Source: a bacterium
GTDB lineage: Bacteria > Myxococcota_A > Bradymonadia > UBA7976 > UBA1532
NCBI GenBank assembly: GCA_030426085.1
Contig: JAUHYW010000016.1
Location: forward strand, 79,842 to 143,841
DNA: 64,000 nucleotides
Direction of reading: 5' to 3'
This document shows positions 51,001-59,178 of this stretch, one piece after another. Both the position numbers and the translations under genes were made by a program. The notes beneath the pieces are model-generated. The model did no database searches and was not told the DNA's origin. It was given only the letters and a program-made list of their open reading frames with translations. Positions within the stretch are counted from its first letter, which is position 1. Each line of letters opens with the position of its first letter.

Positions 51001-53143
51001 GCTGATACTCGCCCTGCCCCAGGTAACGGGCCACCCGGAAGTTGCGCCCGACGCCGTTGGCCTCTTCCCGGGCGAAGTTCAGCCGGGTGCGGGTGCGCAG
51101 CAGCCCCGCGGTCTGGAGCAGCCCGGTCGACTCGAGGATGTACAGCGCCGGCTGCGAGACGCCCAGGCGCCACGTCTTCTCGCTGTTGCGGTCCAGGTCG
51201 GCGGCGGCCGGTTTCTTCGCGGTGAGGGTGGGGAAGACGGGCAGCGCGCCCAGGCGCTCCACGGGCAGGGGGGTCTCGGTCGGGGCCGGTCGATCGAGCA
51301 CCAGGCGCAGAGCGCCGACGGCGTAGCCCTCCAGCGGGTTGCGCACCCGGACGACCGCGTCGCCGGCCTCGACGAGCAGCCCCGTGTCGAAGCTGCCCCC
51401 GATCGCGACCTGCAGCGCCTCGCCGCCGATGGTGCGCGCCTCGAGCCGCCCCTTGCCGCTCAGCCGGGTCCGGACCTGCATCTCCTCGCCCGGGGCCAGG
51501 GTGATCGGCAGCGGCACGGTGGGATCGATCGGCAGCGGGCGCAGCACGAGGCCCACCGGCTCGTCGCCCCGCACGTTGCGGATCAGCTTGAGCGGATCAC
51601 TGTGATTCAGCCGGATCTCGGACCGGCGCACGGCGGTCGGCAGCTCGACCGGCTCGGGCATCGTGGTCCCCCCGGTCAGCGGGTTCCACGTCGCCGGGCG
51701 CACCTTCAGCTCGATCGCCTGCGCCCCGTCCAGCGGCCGGAGCTGGAGGATGTGGATCCCCGTCGGCAGCCCCAGCTCGACCCCGCCCGGGCTCCACGGC
51801 GGCGTCTGATACTCCGGCGGGCGGTAGAGGGCCGGCTCGATCCGCAGCTCGGCGCCCTCCGCGGTGAACGCGTAGTCGCCGGTCTCCTGGATGTCGAGGA
51901 AGATCGTCGTCCAGCCGGTCAGGTTGAAGCGGCGGCTGTAGCGCCGGTCACGGCGCAGGGGCAGGGCCTCGCGATCGACGACCCGCTCGTCATCGCCGGT
52001 GCCTCGGGTGATCAGCGCCGTCGCCGAGACCCGATCGACCGGATCCCCGGCGTGCATCGTGCTGACATAGTAGTCGCCCTCGCCACCCAGCACGGTCTCG
52101 ACCCCGATCGGGGCGAACCACTCGACGGTGTAGGTCTGCCCCGGGGGGCCGGTCACGGCGACGACGTTCTCCTTGCTCAGCGGGGCCCGCACCCGGGCGA
52201 CCGGCACCCGGCTCTCCTTGGTGATGTGGCCCTGCACCCCGCCCCCGCCGAACGGCCGGGCTTCATCGTAGCGGTCGACCGCCAGCTCGACGTCGCCGTG
52301 GTGCGGCCGCTCGGGCAGGCGGATGGAGACCTCGCGGGCGCTGCCGCCGAGCCGGAAGCGGTCGAAGCCGAACGGCCCGATCGTGCGCACCGCCCGCCCC
52401 CCGTCGCCCGGGATGCGATCGACGCCCCACCGGACGTGCAGCGTGCGCTGGTCGCCGGCCTCGGCCCACGGCGCGCCGGGCCCGCCGTACGCGCTGAGCC
52501 GATACAGCCCCGCCGGCAGCCGCCGGGTCAGGGTGCAGCGCTTCACCGGCTGCCCCGTCTTCGGCGCGATCACCCCGCACGACGGGGTCACGTCCACCAG
52601 CCAGTTGCCGTCGCGCCACAGGCGCAGATCGTCGAGGTGGCGGCCGACGGCCTCGAAGGCGACGATCCGATCGGCGGGCAGGTCGATCCACCACGAGCGG
52701 TGGGTCGAGTCGAGCAGGGTCGAGCGCACGAGGCCGTCGGGCTCGAGCCGCAGCGGGGCGGTGTTCTGCTCTTCGCTGCGCACCGCCGAGAGCTTCACCT
52801 CACCGCTCGAACCCTCGGCGGGGTGGGTCACCAGCAGGTAGTCGCCCTCTTCGAGGAAGGCGTCGATGCGCCCATCCTGCTCGCCGGCCACCCCGAAGAT
52901 CGAGCCGGGGCCCTCCATGCGGTCGATCATCTGCAAGCCCACCCCCTGCGCGCTCTTCGCCGCGAGGGCGTAGCGGCCGAAGCGGGGCACCGACAGCACC
53001 GAAGTGCGGCGGCCGTCGGCGGGCACCGACGAATGCTCCAGCTTCGGATCGGGCGGGTCGGCGATGGCGGGGGTCGGGGCGAGGGCCAGCGCGAGGGTGG
53101 CGAGCAGGGCGGGGTGGGGCAGCGAGCCGGCGACGCGGGCCAT
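48077..53143 (-). CDS. Giant secreted beta-sandwich-repeat protein of unknown family
   Basis: A 1688-residue exported protein (signal peptide cut after AIA, about residue 28) made almost wholly of beta strands. Many segments follow one pattern: a strand such as GRYRLRSIGRG, GEYQLTVSTRG, GEYRLVVEALDG or GDYRLAVRCARR, then a hydrophobic strand, each 90-130 residues apart; about 12-14 domains are likely. The pattern resembles pre-peptidase C-terminal (PPC) or jelly-roll domains. There are very few Cys, no lipobox and no catalytic motif recognised. It is the first gene of an operon with the A2M and pbpC genes (46 bases to the A2M start), with GGAGG before its ATG. A structural or clamp role with A2M is inferred from context. 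Confidence 0.85.
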   Translation of the reverse strand: MARVAGSLPHPALLATLALALAPTPAIADPPDPKLEHSSVPADGRRTSVLSVPRFGRYALAAKSAQGVGLQMIDRMEGPGSIFGVAGEQDGRIDAFLEEGDYLLVTHPAEGSSGEVKLSAVRSEEQNTAPLRLEPDGLVRSTLLDSTHRSWWIDLPADRIVAFEAVGRHLDDLRLWRDGNWLVDVTPSCGVIAPKTGQPVKRCTLTRRLPAGLYRLSAYGGPGAPWAEAGDQRTLHVRWGVDRIPGDGGRAVRTIGPFGFDRFRLGGSAREVSIRLPERPHHGDVELAVDRYDEARPFGGGGVQGHITKESRVPVARVRAPLSKENVVAVTGPPGQTYTVEWFAPIGVETVLGGEGDYYVSTMHAGDPVDRVSATALITRGTGDDERVVDREALPLRRDRRYSRRFNLTGWTTIFLDIQETGDYAFTAEGAELRIEPALYRPPEYQTPPWSPGGVELGLPTGIHILQLRPLDGAQAIELKVRPATWNPLTGGTTMPEPVELPTAVRRSEIRLNHSDPLKLIRNVRGDEPVGLVLRPLPIDPTVPLPITLAPGEEMQVRTRLSGKGRLEARTIGGEALQVAIGGSFDTGLLVEAGDAVVRVRNPLEGYAVGALRLVLDRPAPTETPLPVERLGALPVFPTLTAKKPAAADLDRNSEKTWRLGVSQPALYILESTGLLQTAGLLRTRTRLNFAREEANGVGRNFRVARYLGQGEYQLTVSTRGASRGRLGVHLVATPLIDGGALRPDIPARRTVPAGRAVAYTFDVAEQGRYRLRSIGRGHTFRCRLEDDDGWPITRPEIECDTTRVFEPGRYRVIVLPTAVETRRQTRLEPVRERQRFTGHGPHPLPARQTVNHVWREPASGERAPDWWDFTLPADGSVRFDLGDEMVGELLRSEGESRARVARVVGEADLELTAGDYRLAVRCARRNDHVPYTVKMTPARLMAGHQRAIRPPATIPLAVGAAGLYEITSEGDIDVRARLLDAEGRSLALADDRPDGWNFRMARRLIPGEYRLVVEALDGDRGRTTISMQAPSAVDGAPLAFEEARALVPDGATHHLPLPAIDGPPAVLARLDSTQNAGLAIEVERDGGWQTLAEGTGTDLWIAARPVTGAAHRLRVWSLDQRGLPVNVTAYAPRGVQPSEPEAARGLSADPGRAPAAVIALPGVTPGVFAISGPPDTRACVDTCAPVGERPIPVGSRGLVVVGEAGRVTVRRVVAGADPVALTVPGDRPVRLDLAKAGGPRWIEARSPIGRPGVRLSGAPMAVGKQSSAVYAAEGATFVELTSGDGSPLEVRVRAVTLDRPAAAKVVDGAYDARVEPGRSVTVELPAGHAPHITLGAGLAAVAGDGVAWAADGPSSATPGPVRRVTLINPGTAPGPVRLIAVEDDRPPPAVTADTPFEMTATRRGELRVAVAAADARLRLAGAVDHATFVDPRGRIGPAEGAATQQGGTLVLHHAAGPVLAWLAPADGRPIGPWGVAGAPGVTIERNTRVPLRGGSVVARVALGGPAMLHLKLPAPFAAVARPTDGAERVELRPGGGRLDLWLPTGEGVVQLRGLAGAPLWGAAEATISRPTPIGEGPGPEILLAPGEARPFRFEVDREAAIGIGVRAAADRVEATLLDARGAPIGEGPVQMPKLTPGAYVLVLRLPVDAAPVTARPALAGVEPPSDGPPDAVVRKYLRLSGRTPDVN

Positions 53144-53333
53144 CGGGGCCTCCGGGAGCGAGGGGTCTGGGGGGCGCGGATTGCGAGAACCGGACCAGAG
53201 CCGTCGGCCGAGCGCAAGGGCTTTCGCGGGCCCCGGGTGGCGGCCGCTCGCTCGCTGGAGACAGGAATCAGCGCGTGACGATTCGATTCGTGTCGGAGCC
53301 CGCCGATCGCGGCGCCGACGCCCGGCCGGGGCG

Positions 53334-53347
53334 CGGCCCCGGGGCCG
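53334..53347 (-). terminator. Palindrome directly after the desaturase gene
   Basis: CGGCCCCGGGGCCG is a perfect 14-bp palindrome touching the desaturase stop codon, followed on the minus strand by another GC-rich inverted pair. There is no U-run. The 190 bases from here to the giant gene's start hold no gene and should contain its promoter, but no clear hexamers were found. Confidence 0.3.
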
Positions 53348-54364
53348 TCACAGCAGCCCGGCGCGCTCGGCGTCGGCGAAGCTCACCATCCGGCCGCCGC
53401 CCTCGTGCCACAGCGCGAGCCGGGCGCAGGCGAAGCTCTCGCGCAGCGTGATGGGGTTGATCGCCCGCAGCTCGGGCACGGCGTCGAGGCAGGCGGGCAG
53501 GCGGTAGTTGGGGATCCCGCTGCACAGGTGGTGGATGTGGTGCAGGCCGATGTGGCCGGTGCACCAGTGCAGCCACGCGGGCAGCGCGTAGTACGAGCTG
53601 CCGTAGAGCGAGGCTTCGTGCCAGTCCCATGCGTCGTGCCGCGCCCAGAGCCCGCCCTCGAACTGGTGCTGCACGAAGAACATCCAGCCGCCGATCCAGG
53701 CGGTCACCACCAGCGTCGGCAGGACCGCGAGCAGGACGGCGGCGCCCCAGACGGCGAGGGCGGCGCCGTAGGTGACGGCGAGCGCGACGTCGAGGGCGAC
53801 GATGCTGCGCCAGCACTGCGCCGCCGGGATGCGCTGGAGGAACGGGGTGCGGTAGCGCAGCAGGAAGACCAGCGGGGTGCCGATGCCCATCATGAAGACC
53901 GGGCGGCGGAAGCGGCGATAGCGGCCCTGATCGTGGGGGGTCATCTCGCGGTACTGCTCGAGCGAGACGGTGAAGACGTCGCCGATGCCCCCGCGGTCGA
54001 GGTCGCCGCTGGTGGCGTGGTGGCGGTTGTGGGTGTAGCGCCAGAAGGCGTACGGGGTCCACGTCAGCACGCTGACGAAGCGGCCGATGGCGGTGTTGCC
54101 TCGGCGGCTGGTCCAGAACGCGCCGTGGCCGCAGTCGTGCTGAATGATGAAGAGCCGGGCGAGCATCACCCCGCCGGCGATCCACAGCGGGGGCAGGGCC
54201 CACCACCACCCCCGGGCGATGGCGGCGAGGTCGAGGGCGTAGACGGCGGCCAGCCCGAGCAGGTTGCCGACGAGCTGAAGGGTGGAGCGCCCGCGGTGGG
54301 CGCCCTTGAACGCGGCGCAGCGGCGGGCGATGTCCCGGGCGTGGGCGGGGCGGTCGAGGCTCAC
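53348..54364 (-). CDS. Membrane fatty-acid desaturase
   Basis: A 338-residue diiron desaturase of the membrane class. The three His boxes are present: HDCGHGAF (from residue 76), HNRHHAT (from 112) and HIGLHHIHHL (near 275-285). Four hydrophobic segments frame them. It should introduce a double bond into a fatty acyl chain or a lipid, using ferredoxin or a similar donor. The GTG start overlaps the stop of the sulfotransferase gene (GTGA). As the last gene of the six-gene lipid-type cluster it may act on the acyl chain loaded by the fatty acyl-AMP ligase, or on the product. Confidence 0.93.
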   Translation of the reverse strand: MSLDRPAHARDIARRCAAFKGAHRGRSTLQLVGNLLGLAAVYALDLAAIARGWWWALPPLWIAGGVMLARLFIIQHDCGHGAFWTSRRGNTAIGRFVSVLTWTPYAFWRYTHNRHHATSGDLDRGGIGDVFTVSLEQYREMTPHDQGRYRRFRRPVFMMGIGTPLVFLLRYRTPFLQRIPAAQCWRSIVALDVALAVTYGAALAVWGAAVLLAVLPTLVVTAWIGGWMFFVQHQFEGGLWARHDAWDWHEASLYGSSYYALPAWLHWCTGHIGLHHIHHLCSGIPNYRLPACLDAVPELRAINPITLRESFACARLALWHEGGGRMVSFADAERAGLL

Positions 54365-55023
54365 GGCCGGTTCTCCGTGGCGATGGCGGGGCGGGGGATC
54401 GGGCGCCCCTCGAAGGTGTGGCCGAAGCGGGCGATGTCGTCGGCGGCGTAGCGGGCGACGAGGGTGGCGGTCTCGGGGGTGTAGGCCAGGCGGTAGTCGC
54501 CGTGCCGGGTGCGGTTGACGCAGGGCAGCGCCACGTCGACGTCCAGCACTCGACAGACGCGGGCGAAGTCGGCGCCGATGTCCTCGAATCGCGCGACGAA
54601 GTCGACGAGCAGCGCGCCGCCCGCGTCGACGAGGTAGCCCGACTGCGCGATGTCGAGGTGGTCGGCGCAGGCGCGCAGCCAGCCGTCGAAGGCGTGCCCG
54701 GCGGCCATCACGGTCAGGTGGCGCTCGACCGGGTTGAACCGCGGCATCAGGCTCGGGGCGACGTCGCGGAAGAAGCAGTAGTCGGAGAACATCCGGGCCC
54801 AGGGGTTGCGCACGATCGAGAAGGTGAAGTAGCGCCGCCAGATCTCGGGGCCGACGAGGTCGCGCAGCTCGGCGGCGGTCGAGTGCTTGTGGGCGAGCAC
54901 GGTGTTGTCGTGGGCGGTGAAGCCGATCTCACCGCGGGCGTAGGGAGCCAGCGCGGTCTCGACGCTCGTGCCGGCGGTGCGAGGGATGTGGACGAAGACG
55001 AAGCGGAGGCGATCGGAGATCAT
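54361..55023 (-). CDS. Sulfotransferase (Sulfotransfer_2-like)
   Basis: A 220-residue predicted cytoplasmic sulfotransferase using PAPS. The 5'-phosphosulfate loop is HIPRTAGTSVE (residues 12-22), and the 3'-phosphate site is SIVRNPWARMFSDY (about 73-87). These fit the family that sulfates carbohydrates or lipids. The ATG overlaps the stop of the methyltransferase-like gene (ATGA) and its own stop overlaps the desaturase start, so translation is coupled throughout. It differs clearly from the second sulfotransferase in the cluster. Confidence 0.9.
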   Translation of the reverse strand: MISDRLRFVFVHIPRTAGTSVETALAPYARGEIGFTAHDNTVLAHKHSTAAELRDLVGPEIWRRYFTFSIVRNPWARMFSDYCFFRDVAPSLMPRFNPVERHLTVMAAGHAFDGWLRACADHLDIAQSGYLVDAGGALLVDFVARFEDIGADFARVCRVLDVDVALPCVNRTRHGDYRLAYTPETATLVARYAADDIARFGHTFEGRPIPRPAIATENRP

Positions 55024-55808
55024 GGGGCACCTGTCGGGGCGTCGGGATACAGCTCGGAGAACTCGGTCATCCAGTGGAAGGTCGCCCGGGCGCGGCGCAG
55101 CGCGGCCTGGAGGGCGCGCAGCTCGGCCTCCGCGCGGGCGTCCGCGGCGCCGAGCCAGCGCTCGACGAGGGCCTGCCGGCGGAGGCGCTCGGCGTTGTCC
55201 GGGCGCCCCGCGTCGTCGATGCAGCCCGCGAGCACGTCGCCGATCACCCGGGGCACGTCGACGGCGGCGTCGGCCCGCTCGAGCGCGGCCGAGGCGGCGC
55301 CGGGATCGGCGAGGGCGAGCGAGAGGACCGCCGCCCGCCGGGCGCGGTGCGCGGCGTGCCCCGCGGCGAGGCGGTCGGCGAGCGCCGCGCGGGGCCGGGC
55401 GTCGGCGGCGACGTCGAAGGCGGCGAGCTGGGCCGGCGTGAAGATCCACCGCGCGTCGCCCCGGCGGATCGCGTGGTCCACGAAGACCGGGGGGTGGCCG
55501 GCCCAGGCGGTGATCGCCCGGCGGGCGGCGGTGACGGCGGCCCGCTCGGGGTCGATGCCGTAGAGCTGGCGACCGGCGATCACCCGGCGGGCCTCGACGG
55601 CGCCGCCGGGGTGGCCGGCGCGATCCCAGGCGGCGCGCAGGGCGGCGGCGAGGCGCCCGCCGGCTTCGATCAGGCGGGCGCCGTCACCCATCCATCGATC
55701 GGCGACGGCGATGGCGCCGATCGCGTCGGCCGTCGGCGCGGGCCCGAGCGCCTCGAGCGCCGCGTGCACCGGCGCGAGGCCGGCGCGGGGGAGGAGGACC
55801 AGCTTCAC
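55020..55808 (-). CDS. Truncated Eco57I/PglX-type DNA methyltransferase core (SAM-binding half only)
   Basis: A 262-residue protein. Its landmarks match the first half of the Eco57I/PglX adenine-methyltransferase domain: a motif I-like VADRWMGDGARLIEAG (35-50; family DPACGSGAFLVAA), LYGIDPERAAVTAARRAI (82-99; family LYGVDxNPxAVELAK), FVDHAIRRGDA (109-119; family FLDHxLRxGDS), RVIGDVLAG, and FHWMTEFSELY (244-254; family FHWxLEFPEVF). The family's catalytic NPPY/F motif should follow within about 15 residues, but the protein ends 8 residues after this point. No nuclease or target-recognition domain is present. GTG start, 1 base after the FAAL gene's stop. DNA methylation is therefore unlikely; a SAM- or substrate-binding role in the cluster is possible. 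Confidence 0.72.
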   Translation of the reverse strand: MKLVLLPRAGLAPVHAALEALGPAPTADAIGAIAVADRWMGDGARLIEAGGRLAAALRAAWDRAGHPGGAVEARRVIAGRQLYGIDPERAAVTAARRAITAWAGHPPVFVDHAIRRGDARWIFTPAQLAAFDVAADARPRAALADRLAAGHAAHRARRAAVLSLALADPGAASAALERADAAVDVPRVIGDVLAGCIDDAGRPDNAERLRRQALVERWLGAADARAEAELRALQAALRRARATFHWMTEFSELYPDAPTGAP

Positions 55809-55809
55809 G

Positions 55810-58800
55810 TCAGCCCCCGACCGCGCTCAGCGCCCGCAGCGCCGTCTGCCACCGCTCGACGATCGCGCCGCCGACGCGGGCGCCGACCCGATCCCGATTG
55901 ACCCGCAGGCTACAGCGCAGCCGGCCCGCGCCGTGCTCGGCGGCGGCGAAGTAGTCGAACGGCCGGGGGCTGGTCACCGGCTCGATCGGGAGCGGGCGCA
56001 GGGTGAGGGGCCCGCTCTGCACCGGCGCACCCCGGCGCAGGCGCTGCACGGCCGGCTGGGGCGCGAGGTGGTGCCAATCGTAGTAGGCGTAGAACACCGG
56101 GCAGCCCCCGGGCGGGGCCGGGCCGTCCAGCATCCCGGCCAGGGTCGGGTAGGGGACGCCGGCGTGGCGCAGCGCCTCGCCGAACAGCGCGCCGGTCCGG
56201 CGGACGTCGGCCGCGCCGGGGTCACCGGCCGGCGCCGGCAGCGGCAGCAGGATGTCTTCGACCAGGGGGCCGCAGACGGCCCGGGTGCGGGCGGTGCGGG
56301 TGCTGACCGGGTGGGCGCAAGTGACGGTGTCGATGTCGAGCTGCCCGCCCATCGCCCGGGCCCAGGCGGTGGCGACGACGGCGTCGAGGGTCGTGTCGCA
56401 GTCGCGCGCCAGCGCGCGCAGGGCGGCGGTCTCGGCCCGATCGAAGTCGATCTGCCCCGCGGGGATCATCCACCGCTCGGCCGCCGCGTCGGGGTGGGGG
56501 ACCGGCACCGGCCACGGGGCCCCGGCGAGGGCCCCGCGCCACCACGCCACCTGCTGCGGCGAGGGCGCCGGGGCGCGGGCCGCGGCGAGGTAGCTCGGCG
56601 TCGGCTCGGCCTCGACCGGGTCGCCGGCTGCGGCGGCGCCGAGCGCCTCGACGCACTCGTCGAGCAGCGCGGCGATCGAGAAGGCGTCGTAGAGCAGGTG
56701 GTGCGCGGCGAGCCCCAGCAGCGCGCCGCCCCCGACCAGCGGCGCGTGGATCGCCCGCAGGAGGGGGCCGCGGCCGGGGTCGAACGGCGCCCGCAGCAGC
56801 CCGTCGACCCGGGCCACCTGCGCCCGGCGGGGCGCCGACGGGAGCACGGTCGGCCCCTCGTGGGCGACCTCGTCCGGGCGCATCCACAGCGCGCCGTCCC
56901 GCTCTTCGAACCGCGCCCGCAGCAGGTCGTGGCGGTCGAACACGGCGCGGAGGGCCGCGGCGCTGTGGGCCGGGATCAGCGGCCCGTCGACCTCGAGCAG
57001 GACGACCGCGCCCGGCGCGGCGCCCTGATCGACGTGGACCAGCGCCTGGAACCCGGTGGCGCGGACCGGCCCGTCCACCCCCTCGGCGAGCGGATCCGGC
57101 GCGTCAGCCGCGCCCTCGGCCGCGTCCTCGACCGCCTCGGTGACCCACGCGACGAGGCGATCGAGGGTGGTCAGCTCGAACATCTCGGCCCGCGAGGCCG
57201 GGCGGCCGGTGGCCCGGTCGAGCCCCTCGATCAGCCCGGCGATGGCGAGCGAGTCGAGCCCGAGGGCGTGCAGGCCGACGTCGCCCTCGGTCGCCCGCAC
57301 CCCGGCCGGCGCCCCGGGCAGCGCGGCGATCCAGTCGAGCAGCGCCGCGCGCACCCGCGGGCCGCGCTCGGCGGCCGGTCGCGAGGTGAGGTCGTCGAGG
57401 ACCGCCGCGAGGTCGATCGCCGGGCAGGCCTCGAGCCCCGGCGCGGGCCAGGTTTCGAAGAAGCGCGTCCGCGGGTCGGCGGCGACCCGGCCGTCGAACA
57501 GGGCGGCGAGGTGGCCGCGGCGCAGCTTTCCGCTGGTGGTCTTGGGCACGAAGCCCTTGTCGACGATGGCGAGGCGGGCGAGGTGCAGATCCTCGTCGGC
57601 GATGATCGCGCGCAGGCGCCCGGCGAGCGCGTCGAGGTCGGTCGAGGCGTGCGGACCGCGCAGCTCGACGACGAGCCCGAGCTGCTCGGCCCCGTCGATC
57701 TCCACGCCGACCGCCGCGATGCCGCCGGGTCGCACGGCGGGCAGGGCCGCGGCGCGCACCGCGCTCTCGACGTCGTGGGGGTGCACGTTGCGGCCGCGCA
57801 CGATGATCAGCTCCTTGCGGCGGCCGGTGACGTACAGCTCACCGTCGACGAGCGCGCCCAGATCGCCGGTGCGCAGCCAGCGGCGGTCGCCCTCGCCGGC
57901 GAGGCGGTTGTCGAAGGTCGCCCGGGTGGCCTCCGCGTCGCCGACGTAGCCCAGCGCGACGCTGTCCGACGCGAGCCACAGCTCGCCGATGCGGCCCTCG
58001 GGCAACACCGCCTCGCACTCGGGATCGACGACCCGCAGCTCGACCGAGGCGAAGGGGTGCCCCGAGCTGGCGATCCGCTGCGCCCGCGGGTGGTCGGCCG
58101 GCACCGGGCGCAGCGCCTCGCCCCGACGCAGCGGGTCGCGGTCGACGTGGATGACCTGGATGACGCCGCCGGTGGCGCCGACGACGTGCTCGGCGAGGCC
58201 CCAGCCCGAATACAGCGCGTCCCGCGAGAAGCCGCACGGCCCGAACGCCTCAGCGAACGCCCCGACCGTCTCGGGGCGCACCGCCTCGCCGCCCGAGCCC
58301 GAGACCTTCATCGACGAGAGATCCCACCCCGCGCGCTGCTCGGGGGTCGTCTTGCGGGTGACGAACGCGTAGCCGAAGTCGGGTGCGGCGGAGTGGGTCG
58401 CCCGCACCCGGTGCATCATCTCGGGCCAGATCGCGGGGTTCTTGAGGAAGTCGAGCGGGCTGCACAGCCACACCGGCGCGCCGCTGCCCAGCGAACAGAG
58501 GAAGGCGTTGATGAGCCCGAAGTCGTGGTACTGCGGCAGCCACACCACCCCCCGGTCCTCGGGGGTCATCTGCGCCTGATTGACGGTGATCTGGTGCACC
58601 ACGTTGCGGTGGCTGATCCGCACCCCGCGCGGCCGGCTCGTCGAGCCCGAGGTGAACTGGATGAACGCCAGCTCATCGGGCGCCGGGCGCCGGGGCGGAG
58701 GCGGCGCGCCGCCCGAGAGGCGGTCGGTGGCCAGCCACTTCACGTCGGGCCAGCCGTCTTTGCGGCGCAGCATGTGGCGCACGTTGCCCAGCCGGCGGGC

Positions 58801-59178
58801 GGTGTTGTAGCGGGCGGTCGTCAGGGCGTGGCGCGCGCCGAGCTCGGCGCAGACGTGGCGGACGAACGCCAGCCGCGGCCCACGCCCGAGCGGATCGGGC
58901 GGGTACGCCGGCACCGGGGTGATCCCGGCGATGAGGCAGGCGAAGAACGCCTCGAAGAACGCCAGGCACGGCGGGTGCAGCAACAGGACCGGCTCACCCG
59001 GCCGGCAGCCGCGCGCGAGCAGCGCCCCGGCGAGCGCTTCGCAGCGGGCGAGGTAGTCGGCGAAGCTGTGCTGCTCGACCACCTCGGGGCGGTCGTCGAA
59101 CCAGGCGAGGGCCAGCGCGTCGGGGCGCTCGGCGGCGTGGTGTCGCACCCGGGCGACGAGGTCGACGAAGTCGGACAT
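55810..59178 (-). CDS. Fatty acyl-AMP ligase - acyl carrier protein - condensation domain protein
   Basis: A 1122-residue assembly-line enzyme. Residues 1-570 are a FAAL-type adenylating domain: FIQFTSGSTSRPRG, VVWLPQYHDFGLI, LDFLKNPAIW, YSGWGLAEHVV, TGDLG and the C-terminal lysine region KTTSGKLRR. An acyl carrier protein follows, with phosphopantetheine Ser643 in GLDSLAI. The C-terminal 420 residues are an NRPS condensation domain with HHLLYDAF (826-833), the usual HHxxxDG with Ala for Gly. A fatty acid would be adenylated, loaded on the ACP and passed to an amine or alcohol. The ATG overlaps the stop of the sulfotransferase gene (TGATG). Confidence 0.93.
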   Translation of the reverse strand: MSDFVDLVARVRHHAAERPDALALAWFDDRPEVVEQHSFADYLARCEALAGALLARGCRPGEPVLLLHPPCLAFFEAFFACLIAGITPVPAYPPDPLGRGPRLAFVRHVCAELGARHALTTARYNTARRLGNVRHMLRRKDGWPDVKWLATDRLSGGAPPPPRRPAPDELAFIQFTSGSTSRPRGVRISHRNVVHQITVNQAQMTPEDRGVVWLPQYHDFGLINAFLCSLGSGAPVWLCSPLDFLKNPAIWPEMMHRVRATHSAAPDFGYAFVTRKTTPEQRAGWDLSSMKVSGSGGEAVRPETVGAFAEAFGPCGFSRDALYSGWGLAEHVVGATGGVIQVIHVDRDPLRRGEALRPVPADHPRAQRIASSGHPFASVELRVVDPECEAVLPEGRIGELWLASDSVALGYVGDAEATRATFDNRLAGEGDRRWLRTGDLGALVDGELYVTGRRKELIIVRGRNVHPHDVESAVRAAALPAVRPGGIAAVGVEIDGAEQLGLVVELRGPHASTDLDALAGRLRAIIADEDLHLARLAIVDKGFVPKTTSGKLRRGHLAALFDGRVAADPRTRFFETWPAPGLEACPAIDLAAVLDDLTSRPAAERGPRVRAALLDWIAALPGAPAGVRATEGDVGLHALGLDSLAIAGLIEGLDRATGRPASRAEMFELTTLDRLVAWVTEAVEDAAEGAADAPDPLAEGVDGPVRATGFQALVHVDQGAAPGAVVLLEVDGPLIPAHSAAALRAVFDRHDLLRARFEERDGALWMRPDEVAHEGPTVLPSAPRRAQVARVDGLLRAPFDPGRGPLLRAIHAPLVGGGALLGLAAHHLLYDAFSIAALLDECVEALGAAAAGDPVEAEPTPSYLAAARAPAPSPQQVAWWRGALAGAPWPVPVPHPDAAAERWMIPAGQIDFDRAETAALRALARDCDTTLDAVVATAWARAMGGQLDIDTVTCAHPVSTRTARTRAVCGPLVEDILLPLPAPAGDPGAADVRRTGALFGEALRHAGVPYPTLAGMLDGPAPPGGCPVFYAYYDWHHLAPQPAVQRLRRGAPVQSGPLTLRPLPIEPVTSPRPFDYFAAAEHGAGRLRCSLRVNRDRVGARVGGAIVERWQTALRALSAVGG

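Noticed and set aside
48614..53278. Long plus-strand open frame opposite the giant secreted protein gene
   Set aside because: Same reason: an antisense shadow of a real gene with no recognisable protein features.
55020..55808. Restriction-modification or BREX system
   Set aside because: The protein lacks the NPPY motif, nuclease and target-recognition parts, and no other defence genes are present.
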